Below, piece by piece: positions 1 to 4,788 of a stretch of 5,040 nucleotides of DNA. The stretch lies in the NCBI GenBank assembly GCA_023230535.1, contig JALNXC010000124.1, positions 1-5,040 of the forward strand. The letters run 5' to 3'. The notes beneath the pieces were generated by a model, which worked only from the letters and a program-made list of their open reading frames with translations, was not told where the DNA came from and did not search any database. The translations under genes and the position numbers were made by a program. Source of the stretch: Alkaliphilus sp. (GTDB lineage Bacteria > Bacillota > Clostridia > Peptostreptococcales > Natronincolaceae). Position 1 is the stretch's first letter. Every line of letters begins with the position of its first letter.

Positions 1-376
1 ATGGATGATAACCATAATTAGAATAATGATAATTGAAATCATTTCCTTCTTGATTGCCATATGTGTTTAAAAGAGTGGAATCAATATCAAGGAGTACCAT
101 TTCAGGTTCTTCAATGGAATATATTTTTCGCCTCATAACTTTAGCAATTTCTTCGAGTTGAAAAAGTGTATCTTCATCTAAACGGTTCATAAACCTTGAT
201 AATGTTGGCTGTGAAGCAAAAGTGCTTTTATCAAGTATAGTTTTAAATGTAGGATCATTGGTGAGTTCATCAGCAACATTATCCGGAAAATATCCGGCTA
301 AAACCTGGAACATCTTTTGTAATAGGTTTTTATCGTCCGTATGATAACGGAAAAGGGCAATATCGTTAGTTTTAGA
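1..376 (-). pseudogene. IS1380-family transposase, N-terminal part, truncated at its 5' end and cut by the window edge
   Basis: Read on the minus strand, one open frame runs from about 376 to the left edge. It contains residue runs typical of IS1380-family DDE transposases: LALFRYH-like start (DIALFRYHTDDKN), then QVLAGYFPDN, then FASQPTLSRFMNRLDEDTL, then LLDIDSTLLNTYGNQEG, then FNYHY and GYHP. The Asp in LLDIDST is the expected first catalytic acid of the family. Transposases of this family normally have some further N-terminal residues before the ALFRYH-like region. Here that part is missing, because the reading runs into an IS630 fragment of the opposite strand at about 370-380. The rest of the gene lies left of the window, so whether its C-terminal half is intact cannot be seen. 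The missing start makes it very probably non-functional. Family assignment is from remembered motifs and is fairly secure; the exact junction is uncertain by some 10 bases. Confidence 0.82.
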
Positions 377-648
377 AGGAAACAAAACAATTATAATATC
401 CTACGATGAAAAGCCGGGAATACAAGCCATAGCAAATACAGTAAAAGATATGCGTCCTAATCCGAAGCATGGATACATGGGAAGAGACAGTGAATATAAA
501 AATAAACTGATGTAGCTGCTCTTGGTTAAGCGTCCTGATACATAGAAAGAGACAGTGAATATAAAAGGGCTCGGCACTATATCTTTTCTTGCTGGAATGG
601 ACTTATTAACAGGAGAAATAATTCCGTTGGCAAGAGATACACATAGTA
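376..648 (+). pseudogene. IS630-family transposase fragment, decayed
   Basis: The first piece (378-500) translates to GNKTIIISYDEKPGIQAIAN followed by a RDSEYK segment, then reads into a stop TAG at 513-515. The second piece starts again with RDSEYK (549-566). It then needs a one-base frame change to continue as LGTISFLAGMDLLTGEIIPL and ARDTHST, ending at about 648. The order SYDEKPGIQAI, RD-EYKRLGT, LLAGIDLLTG and H-S is the central part of IS630-family DDE transposases, with the Asp of SYDEKPG near the catalytic core. The N-terminal DNA-binding half and the C-terminal catalytic end are both absent. The stop, the frameshift and the internal duplication show an inactive relic. On its left it meets the IS1380 fragment and on its right it interrupts a secreted-protein gene of the opposite strand. 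Confidence 0.8.
452..566 (+). repeat. Partial direct duplication inside the IS630 relic (452-501 and 530-566)
   Basis: The 20-base string AAGAGACAGTGAATATAAAA occurs at 482-501 and again at 547-566. The similarity extends leftward: GATACAT at 472-478 matches 537-543, and GCGTCCT at 452-458 matches 530-536. The second copy lacks the 13 bases at 459-471 and has two mismatches just after GATACAT. Between the copies lie 28 unrelated bases (502-529). It could be a tandem duplication that later decayed, or a fusion of two IS630 copies broken at nearly the same place. Confidence 0.85.
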
Positions 649-872
649 CTGTCTATTGCAAAGCGTATATAATCATTCTCCAGATAATAGATATTCAGAT
701 TTTTCGTTGGAGGCATGATACCCCCAGTCGAAACAGTAATATTATCTGTTCCGGCACTTACATCTGCCGCTTCCGGTCGGGTCAAGGCTCCCACATGCGC
801 ATAAACCTCAGCAGGGAACACACCAATTAGCATTAATGATGCAAGCACTAAGCTTATAATTCGCTTTTTTAT
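648..872 (-). pseudogene. 5' remnant of a secreted-protein gene interrupted by an IS630 relic
   Basis: In the minus-strand frame the encoded N-terminus is a clear Sec signal peptide: basic KKR, a hydrophobic run IISLVLASLMLIGVF, and a signal peptidase I type site ending in EVYA before HVGAL. The mature part continues with PEAADVSAGTDNITVSTGG and a segment including NIYYLENDYIRFAIDST. At about 648 it runs into IS630 transposase sequence, so only about 75 codons are left. Frames of this kind often begin very large cell-surface proteins of Clostridia, some with RHS/YD repeats. That parentage is a guess because the diagnostic part is lost. No ATG precedes the signal peptide. The natural start position, overlapping the stop of the upstream gene, reads ATA (870-872); a TTG at 930-932 would add 20 residues. 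A GGGGG Shine-Dalgarno run lies at 883-887. Loss of ATG plus interruption argue for a dead gene. Confidence 0.7.
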
Positions 873-1198
873 TTTTCTTTGTCCCCCTGTTTTAAATACT
901 TTTTCTTGCTTTTTTCTCGGTATCTTATGCAAACTACTGTGATAACCGTTGCTACAGCAAATACTATAACGCCTACTAATACATAGCCACCTGCATCTTC
1001 ATGCAGGAGCATTGCACCATAGGTCCCCTTTGCCTTGCCCTGTACACCTCCCGTCATGGAACGAATTACGCCCACAAGGGAAAAGGATAATACTAAACAC
1101 AGAGCGGAAAGGCCACCAAGCAATATGGTTTCTCTTTTATGCTGTAGTTCTCTGGTTAGCAGCTTTACCCGCCTGATCCGTTCCGTTGTATTATACAT
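869..1198 (-). CDS. Small two-span membrane protein, paralogue of the 2644-3012 protein; candidate sigma-associated regulator
   Basis: This 109-residue protein starts at ATG 1198 behind a good AAAGGAG ribosome binding site. I do not recognise a named family. It has a short charged N-terminal segment (MYNTTERIRRVKLLTREL, about residues 1-24), a first hydrophobic span at about 26-45, an outside loop at about 46-70, a second span at about 71-91, and a strongly basic tail ending QGDKEK. The positive charges on both flanks suggest that both ends are in the cytoplasm. It aligns along its whole length with the 122-residue protein at 2644-3012. Shared features are N-T-x-E-R, V-K-L-x-T-x-E, two spans at matching places and a GDK tail just before the stop. 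Its stop overlaps the start region of a secreted-protein gene, so the two were translated together. By analogy with its paralogue in a sigma factor operon it may regulate or respond to that sigma factor. That role is inferred only. Confidence 0.85.
   Translation of the reverse strand: MYNTTERIRRVKLLTRELQHKRETILLGGLSALCLVLSFSLVGVIRSMTGGVQGKAKGTYGAMLLHEDAGGYVLVGVIVFAVATVITVVCIRYREKSKKKYLKQGDKEK
870..888 (-). promoter_or_regulatory. Shine-Dalgarno run and probable lost start codon of the secreted-protein gene
   Basis: On the minus strand AGGGGG (888-883) is followed after 10 bases by ATA (872-870), in frame with the signal peptide. The ATA overlaps the TAA stop (871-869) of the upstream small membrane protein as ATAA. 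An ancestral ATGA start/stop overlap, as seen exactly at the 2022-2025 junction of the neighbouring operon, would become ATAA by a single G to A change. This is inference; ATA can start translation weakly. Confidence 0.45.
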
Positions 1199-1250
1199 TT
1201 CAAAAACTCCTTTCTATAAAGATAAGACTTATATGAAAGCAATAAAATGA

Positions 1251-1256
1251 ATTATA
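1251..1256 (-). promoter_or_regulatory. Possible -10 element for the small membrane protein/secreted protein pair
   Basis: On the minus strand a consensus TATAAT lies about 50 bases before the ATG at 1198. No good TTGACA-like -35 is found at 16-18 bases upstream, so a SigA promoter is only weakly supported. I also could not identify an ECF-type promoter with confidence. Confidence 0.25.
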
Positions 1257-1326
1257 TAAAAAACCTTTCACTTATATAGGTACAAAAAATCCAAAAACTA
1301 CGCACTTAAAATTGAAAAAATATTAG

Positions 1327-1343
1327 ATTTTTGTAACAAAAAT
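1327..1343. repeat. Perfect 17-base AT-rich palindrome
   Basis: ATTTTTGT, one central base A, then ACAAAAAT: both 8-base arms are exact reverse complements. It lies between the weak hairpin and the candidate promoter of the second membrane-protein gene, a plausible place for a regulator to bind. In such AT-rich DNA a chance palindrome is possible. Confidence 0.5.
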
Positions 1344-1361
1344 AGAGCCACCATATTGGTG
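1337..1361 (-). terminator. Weak candidate terminator after the PrsW-type gene
   Basis: On the minus strand CACCA-ATA-TGGTG (1361-1349) forms a 5-bp stem with a 3-base loop, and a run of T residues (ATTTTTG) follows five bases later. It lies about 30 bases beyond the stop of the PrsW-type gene at 1390. The stem is short and the T run is displaced, so it is a weak intrinsic terminator at best. It could also be an operator-like palindrome. Confidence 0.3.
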
Positions 1362-1389
1362 ACTTTTCGAAAAAATACTTATTCGGTTT

Positions 1390-2025
1390 TTATGTATAAT
1401 GTTTTGATTTATAAATCTCGTTTATGACTTTTCCTACAAACATTGTAATAACAGGTAGTGAATAGGCAATATATTGTGTTATGCCACCGTGTGCAATTAA
1501 AAGATTATAAATGGCATGAAAGGTGATAGATGCACCTAAAAGTCCAAAAGTACCTGCTATCCTGAGCCAGCCGTGCTGCCACACATAAACAAGACCATAG
1601 CTTGCAATTGCACCACAAACGATATGCATTGCCCCTGTACCGAACCCTCTAACTAGTATAAAAGAAAATTGTGCAGCACCGTTTTCTATTAGATAGCAAA
1701 TATTTTCAAATGTGGCAAAGCTAGTAGCCACGATTAGAACTGCCATATTAATTTTCTCAGGTTTCGGCTCGAAGACTAGCAGATAAAAGAGCAAAGGTAG
1801 TAGCTTCATGATTTCTTCCACCACCGGAGCAATCTGCGTTGTGGCATTTATAAAATCTGCGTTATATATTTTAGCGAAAAATGTGTTAATATAAGCTGAT
1901 AATAAACAAACTCCCATACCTGCAATGCAGAAGAAAAAAATACCGTAATACTTTTTCCCCATGTAAAGAGTTGCTAATAAAAGTGGCCCGGCTATGCAGA
2001 CAAAAATATTTTCGATATAGGTCAT
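1390..2025 (-). CDS. PrsW-type intramembrane metalloprotease
   Basis: This 211-residue polytopic membrane protein carries the PrsW-family signature residues in order. They are the double glutamate in APVVEEIMKLLP (E70, E71), FENICYL (F106, E107, Y111), a histidine at 134 in GAMHIVCG, and FHAIYNLL with H170 and N174. These match the EExxK, FExxxY, H and HxxxN pattern of the glutamic/metalloprotease-type PrsW and related CPBP families, in which the acidic and histidine residues form the active site inside the membrane. In Bacillus subtilis PrsW starts the degradation of the anti-sigma factor RsiW and so frees SigW; that is family knowledge. Here the gene is the last of a four-gene sigma factor operon, and its ATG overlaps the preceding stop as ATGA (2022-2025), so it is translationally coupled. 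All key residues appear present and the length is close to that of PrsW. Its substrate is not shown by the sequence. The small membrane protein encoded two genes upstream is the obvious candidate. Confidence 0.88.
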   Translation of the reverse strand: MTYIENIFVCIAGPLLLATLYMGKKYYGIFFFCIAGMGVCLLSAYINTFFAKIYNADFINATTQIAPVVEEIMKLLPLLFYLLVFEPKPEKINMAVLIVATSFATFENICYLIENGAAQFSFILVRGFGTGAMHIVCGAIASYGLVYVWQHGWLRIAGTFGLLGASITFHAIYNLLIAHGGITQYIAYSLPVITMFVGKVINEIYKSKHYT

Positions 2026-2651
2026 GTGCTCACCGCCTTTTTCGTGGCCGGAAGAAGAGCAAAAAGTGAAGCAGTCAACAGAAAATCAATCCAGAAATAA
2101 GGGTTGGTATAAGTGTCGCTGATCCAGAAACAAGAGGATGTCCATAGACAATATTCCAGAATGATAATACGCAAAACGGCTATATGAAAAAATTTCATAG
2201 CTCTTAGTTTTCCACTCTGCCTCCTAGCATAAACCAATCCACGTGTGGAATACCACGCAACAGCCATTGTCAAACCACATATCAGCAGATTGAATAATAT
2301 ATCACCACGTAATAAATACAAAATTAATTGCGGAATACAAAATATTGGAACAAGCCATACTGCCGGATGTCGAAACTTTCTTTCATCAGGAGTAGATAGA
2401 GTATATCCTAACGTCAATAAAAACATATAGCTGGCAATCCATACAAATTCTGATACATAGAAAATTTGAGGTGTATAATTAAATAAGAGAAAATGGAGAG
2501 TCCAATAAAGTGTACCCAACATAAAAGTACCAAAAAAACAAGTGAGAAGTAAATATGCTTGTACACGACTTTTGTAAAATAAAATTCCTGCACCTATAGT
2601 GGCCAGCAATGTTACTAAAAATTGAGAGAAATTATCAAGAAGTTCAATCAT
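2022..2651 (-). CDS. Multi-span membrane protein of unknown function, candidate sensor in the sigma/PrsW operon
   Basis: I do not recognise this 209-residue protein. It is very hydrophobic, with about seven spans near residues 9-26, 31-56, 63-86, 97-114, 118-136, 152-175 and 185-200. Short basic stretches (YARRQSGKLRAMK, about 141-153; ATKKA at the end) lie between or after them. It has no soluble catalytic domain and no PrsW-type motifs. The compact seven-span form is reminiscent of the membrane sensing parts of some histidine kinases, but with no kinase attached; this is only a resemblance. Its ATG lies inside the end of the upstream gene (8-base overlap) behind an AAGGGGG ribosome binding site. 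Its stop overlaps the start of the PrsW-type gene. Sitting between a putative sigma regulator and the protease, it may sense an envelope signal or control access of the protease to its substrate. Confidence 0.8.
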   Translation of the reverse strand: MIELLDNFSQFLVTLLATIGAGILFYKSRVQAYLLLTCFFGTFMLGTLYWTLHFLLFNYTPQIFYVSEFVWIASYMFLLTLGYTLSTPDERKFRHPAVWLVPIFCIPQLILYLLRGDILFNLLICGLTMAVAWYSTRGLVYARRQSGKLRAMKFFHIAVLRIIILEYCLWTSSCFWISDTYTNPYFWIDFLLTASLFALLPATKKAVST

Positions 2652-3012
2652 CCTTGTCCCCCTTATCCTCCTTGTCCTCCTTATCCTCTTGATCTAACTG
2701 ATTTATCAGCTTAATTTTATAAAATAAAATTGTTACGCTAATCCCAAGAGCAAAAGCAAGAAATCCTATAAGAACAAATCCAAAAAAATTACTTCCATCA
2801 AATATGCTGGCAGCTGTACCAAAATTGGAATACTTATCATCAGACATAGAATACATTACACCCGGCATAACAAATGATAGCCCCACAAGAAGCAGTAAAC
2901 AGGCAGCAAAAGAGCCGATACATAACATACGTCCCCTGCGTATCCGTTTCTGACCTTCAATTTCTTTAGTGCGTAATTTAACAGCCAAAACTCGTTCTTC
3001 AGTATTCCGCAT
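2644..3012 (-). CDS. Small two-span membrane protein in the sigma factor operon; candidate anti-sigma or PrsW substrate
   Basis: This 122-residue protein overlaps the end of the sigma factor gene by 14 bases and starts at ATG 3012 behind AGGAGGG, eight bases upstream. It has a charged N-terminal segment, MRNTEERVLAVKLRTKEIEG and a basic QKRIRRGR (about 1-28). A first span follows at about 29-50, an outside loop of about 25 residues, a second span at about 76-99 and a charged tail ending in EDK repeats. Position directly after an ECF sigma gene is where anti-sigma factors are usually found. However, the cytoplasmic N-terminus is far shorter than a zinc anti-sigma (RsiW-like) domain, and no HxxxCxxC motif is seen. 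It is therefore either an unusual anti-sigma factor, with the N-terminal helix as the sigma-binding part, or another membrane partner. The outside loop and spans would be a natural substrate for the PrsW-type protease of the operon. It is a full-length paralogue of the protein at 869-1198. Confidence 0.85.
   Translation of the reverse strand: MRNTEERVLAVKLRTKEIEGQKRIRRGRMLCIGSFAACLLLLVGLSFVMPGVMYSMSDDKYSNFGTAASIFDGSNFFGFVLIGFLAFALGISVTILFYKIKLINQLDQEDKEDKEDKGDKDD
2653..2688 (-). repeat. Four 9-base tandem repeats coding Glu-Asp-Lys and carrying Shine-Dalgarno sequences
   Basis: On the minus strand GAGGATAAG, GAGGACAAG, GAGGATAAG and GGGGACAAG follow each other (2688-2653). They encode EDK-EDK-EDK-GDK at the C-terminus of the small membrane protein. 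Each junction makes an AAGGAGG or AAGGGGG string. The last one lies 6 bases before the ATG at 2651 and is the likely ribosome binding site of the next gene. Changes in repeat number keep the frame and keep a binding site. Confidence 0.85.
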
Positions 3013-3550
3013 TAGTAATTCCCTCCTGTTCTAAGTATTTTCGCAAGGAATTCCTTCCTCGATATACTAAATCTGATACCTGTTTTTCACTCTTCTTCAT
3101 AACTTTAGCAACTTCCGAATGATGCATATTTTCGAAATAAACAAGATACAGCACCTCTCTGTAATCAGGCTTTAGCCGGTCCATACATAAATATAGACTT
3201 TGGTTAAACTCTTCTTTCTGTATAACTTCTTCCATGAGTATTTTACTCTCTGGCTCTTTATCAATCTCCTCGAAACTAAAACAGTGGTTCAAATGCTTTT
3301 TTGCAATAAATCGCAGAGAAAGATTTCGTGCCATTTTATATAGATAGGCCTTAAAGCAACCTTCCCTAATGCATGGTTTTTTTGAGATAAGATAGGCAAA
3401 AGTTTCAATCATTAAATCCTCTGAATCGTACAAATCATGAAGATATCCATTTATGTAAAAGGTTAGCCTGTTTCCATATCGTTCCATTAACAATGCCAAG
3501 CCGGCATCATCTCCATCAAGATAAGCCCTGTATAAAGCCTCATCCATCAT
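2999..3550 (-). CDS. ECF-type RNA polymerase sigma factor
   Basis: This 183-residue protein has the two-domain form of extracytoplasmic-function sigma factors. Region 2 covers about residues 7-85. It includes the YDSEDLMIETFAYLI segment, which matches the usual D-E-D-L-x-Q-E-x-F core-binding motif, and FKAYLYKMARNLSLRFIAKK for -10 recognition. A linker follows (about 86-118). Region 4 covers about 121-174, with LKPDYREVLYLVYFENMHH-SEVAKVM and a recognition helix around KSEKQVSDLVYRGRNSLRKYL. The length is normal and both regions look intact. The start is ATG 3550 after GAGAGGAG, 11 bases upstream; a second ATG follows at once. It is the first gene of a four-gene overlapping operon with a small membrane protein, a multi-span protein and a PrsW-type protease. 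This is the arrangement expected for a membrane-signalled sigma factor. Its promoter targets are unknown; autoregulation and control of the 1198 operon are natural guesses. Confidence 0.93.
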   Translation of the reverse strand: MMDEALYRAYLDGDDAGLALLMERYGNRLTFYINGYLHDLYDSEDLMIETFAYLISKKPCIREGCFKAYLYKMARNLSLRFIAKKHLNHCFSFEEIDKEPESKILMEEVIQKEEFNQSLYLCMDRLKPDYREVLYLVYFENMHHSEVAKVMKKSEKQVSDLVYRGRNSLRKYLEQEGITNAEY

Positions 3551-3602
3551 CGTTTTGCTTGCTCCTCTCTCGTCTGAAAAAGATATATTCTTTTTATATT
3601 AT

Positions 3603-3631
3603 ATTATACTATATGTAGCATATTTCCCAAA
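3603..3631 (-). promoter_or_regulatory. Candidate promoter of the sigma factor operon
   Basis: On the minus strand a consensus TATAAT (3608-3603) lies about 53 bases before the ATG at 3550, within a longer TATAGTATAATATAATATA run. A hexamer TTTGGG (3631-3626) sits at 17-base spacing but is a poor -35. The -10 fits the housekeeping sigma factor. If that is right, the operon has basal transcription independent of its own sigma factor. Confidence 0.4.
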
Positions 3632-3660
3632 CAAATTTATTTATTTCTATGGGACAAGAA

Positions 3661-3687
3661 GACAAAGGGGGACGTACCCAATTTGTC
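3661..3687. repeat. Imperfect hairpin, probable mobile-element end
   Basis: GACAAA (3661-3666) and TTTGTC (3682-3687) are exact reverse complements, and the GGG and CCC inside them can also pair. Read on the minus strand the core is TTGGGTACGTCCCCC. Hairpins of this style, with GACAAA/TTTGTC arms around a GGG-ACGT-CCC core, are to my recollection common near IS200/IS605-like or REP-associated Y1 transposases of Firmicutes. No transposase is present here. The segment 3660-3766 has no convincing gene. Confidence 0.4.
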
Positions 3688-3766
3688 ACTACAAGTTAAA
3701 ATCCCATAGTAGGAGATGCGGACAAAAACTCGGACTTAAAATAAACAACTTATACTTCTTTAATCA

Positions 3767-3985
3767 TTATAAAATTTTAGTAGATCTGCTTTCAAAGCCT
3801 GTAATCAGGTAAAGAAATAGTCCGCCTTTTAAAATAAGATTATTTTTATAATTAGAGTGAGAGAGCCTCCTTAAAAATTCTTCCTGACAAAATAATTGTA
3901 AACCTATCTGGAATGACATGTCCGCCTGCCTGGCCTTGTTTTTAAGTTTTTGTAATATTGATTTTGCATTAGAAATTATAACCAC
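3767..3985 (-). pseudogene. AbiEii/AbiGii-type toxin, N-terminal fragment
   Basis: The 72-residue reading starts at GTG 3985, overlapping the antitoxin gene by 10 bases, the usual layout of AbiE operons. It matches the N-terminal region of AbiEii nucleotidyltransferase toxins: SNAKSILQKLKNKARQ, then a helix containing LQLFCQEEFLRRLSHS, then YKNNLILKGGLFLYL and TGFESRSTK. In intact proteins the RSTK-like run is followed directly by the DxD metal-binding motif of the nucleotidyltransferase fold. Here the reading changes to IL and a stop, so the catalytic aspartates and about three quarters of the usual roughly 280-300 residues are gone. The break coincides with the left-hand segment that carries a mobile-element-like hairpin. 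It is therefore surely inactive as a toxin. Confidence 0.82.
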
Positions 3986-4575
3986 ATCCCAATCACAGTT
4001 TTAACCCTCTTTTCAGCTCTCATTTTTTTAGCATATTTCATTAAATTTGGTATGTTTTTTTTAGGGTCATCTATATAAGATTTAATAGCTTGATTAACAA
4101 TTTCCTTATCTATTTTATTTGAATTTCTTACCACATCACAAATCGTTCTATCTTTATCAAATATGTTTACTTCATGCCCCTCATAAGTTACCTTTATTTT
4201 ACCAATGCTCATGTATTTTTCATGAATATAATATGATTTAAGTTTGGGATATTCTATTTCAAATCTTGATCTGGAGCTCCCCCTTGCAACAGCAAGATGC
4301 CATTCATTTGGAGTCCTATCAATATATCCATAAATATATACGGCTGAAATCAAATATATTATAGCATCTGGAAATAACTTAGTAATAATAGATATACCTG
4401 AAACAAACTCATTATATTGCCATTCATAATATCCTCTTTTCATCTTTCTTATAATATTTTTATCCATAAGTTCCTTTAGATATTTATGATGAAAGCCTGC
4501 TTCGATGAACTCTGAAGTTTTAATTAATCAATTGTGCTTGTTAAAAATTTCCTTAAACTCTTTATATTCATCCAT
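3976..4575 (-). pseudogene. AbiEi-type antitoxin gene with an in-frame TGA at codon 16
   Basis: Starting from ATG 4575, with AGGAG ten bases upstream, the frame reads MDEYKEFKEIFNKHN, then TGA (4530-4528), then LIKTSEFIEAGFHHKYLKEL and on to the stop at 3976. Taken through the TGA it makes a normal length of 199 codons. The N-terminal part (about residues 5-50) is the winged-helix DNA-binding domain of AbiEi, the autorepressor. The rest shows the family's body and end: YIYGYIDRTPNEWHLAV, then VNIFDKDRTICDVVRNSNKID, a YIDDPKKNIPNLMKYAKKMR segment and a basic C-terminus. The TGA stands where a Gly (GGA) is usual in N-x-G-x-I/L-T-type openings, so one base change explains it. A restart at ATG 4467 would give a 163-residue protein without most of the winged helix. 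The antitoxin half could therefore persist in part, but without a functional toxin there is no need for it. Confidence 0.83.
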
Positions 4576-4626
4576 TCAAAACCATCTCCTTATTTGATAT
4601 TTAGCATATAGTTCTGAATATAATAT

Positions 4627-4654
4627 ATTATAATTATATCGCTTTATCAATCAA
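4627..4654 (-). promoter_or_regulatory. Promoter of the abiE remnant
   Basis: On the minus strand TTGATT (4654-4649) and TATAAT (4632-4627) are separated by 16 bases, close to the housekeeping consensus. The -10 lies about 50 bases before the ATG at 4575. Position and quality make it a good candidate. Confidence 0.6.
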
Positions 4655-4659
4655 AACTG

Positions 4660-4681
4660 TACACTCTATTAGTTAAGTGTA
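4660..4681. promoter_or_regulatory. Inverted repeat just upstream of the abiE promoter, possible AbiEi operator
   Basis: TACACT (4660-4665) and AGTGTA (4676-4681) are exact reverse complements, ten bases apart and centre to centre about one and a half helical turns. They sit immediately upstream of the -35 of the abiE promoter. AbiEi antitoxins repress their own promoters by binding inverted repeats, which is family knowledge. That this pair is such a site is inference. Confidence 0.35.
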
Positions 4682-4709
4682 GACGATTTCGAAAGGAATC
4701 TCTTCATAA

Positions 4710-4787
4710 ATAGAAAAAGAAGGGCATGCTTTTAATTGGGCGTTTAAAGGTTATCCAATGCAAAGTGTAGAAAAAGAGATTGCGTAA
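4710..4787 (+). pseudogene. Possible 3' remnant of an upstream gene
   Basis: A frame open from 4710 reads IEKEGHAFNWAFKGYP then MQSVEKEIA and stops with TAA at 4785-4787, two bases before the next ATG. The peptide looks more like a protein C-terminus than random sequence, and the tight coupling suggests the next gene once followed it in an operon. There is a stop in frame at 4707-4709 and no good start. The nearest ATG (4758) leaves only nine codons. I do not recognise a family. Confidence 0.25.
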
Positions 4788-4788
4788 A

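Larger units (their letters stand above)
1199..1389 (-). other. AT-rich gap between the PrsW-type gene and the second membrane-protein gene
   Basis: No coding potential is apparent. Read on the minus strand it holds, in order, a small hairpin (1349-1361), a perfect AT-rich palindrome (1327-1343), a TATAAT (1251-1256) and the AAAGGAG ribosome binding site of the 1198 start. The spacing suggests a transcript end or weak attenuator followed by a separate promoter, rather than simple read-through. Confidence 0.5.

Noticed and set aside
452..566. CRISPR-like repeat reading of the duplicated stretch
   Set aside because: There are only two copies, they are imperfect, and both code for IS630 transposase residues.
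873..932. TTG start at 930-932 for the secreted protein
   Set aside because: It would place a 20-residue basic extension before a signal peptide and overlap the upstream gene by 64 bases with no clear binding site. The ATAA overlap position is better placed behind GGGGG, although ATA is a poor start.
1035..1250. Open frame of 71 codons on the plus strand
   Set aside because: It lies wholly antisense to the small membrane protein gene and its leader. It has no ribosome binding site and its protein composition is not convincing.
2245..2430. Open frame of 61 codons on the plus strand
   Set aside because: It is antisense inside the seven-span membrane protein gene, with no binding site and no recognisable motif.
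3799..3810. CCTG-TAAT-CAGG hairpin
   Set aside because: It has a 4-base stem inside the toxin coding remnant with no T run. It is likely chance.
3555..3812. Open frame of 85 codons on the plus strand between sigma factor and AbiE remnant
   Set aside because: It starts inside the leader of the sigma operon, crosses the hairpin and the end of the toxin fragment, and reads as low-complexity sequence. It is more likely an accidental frame in debris.
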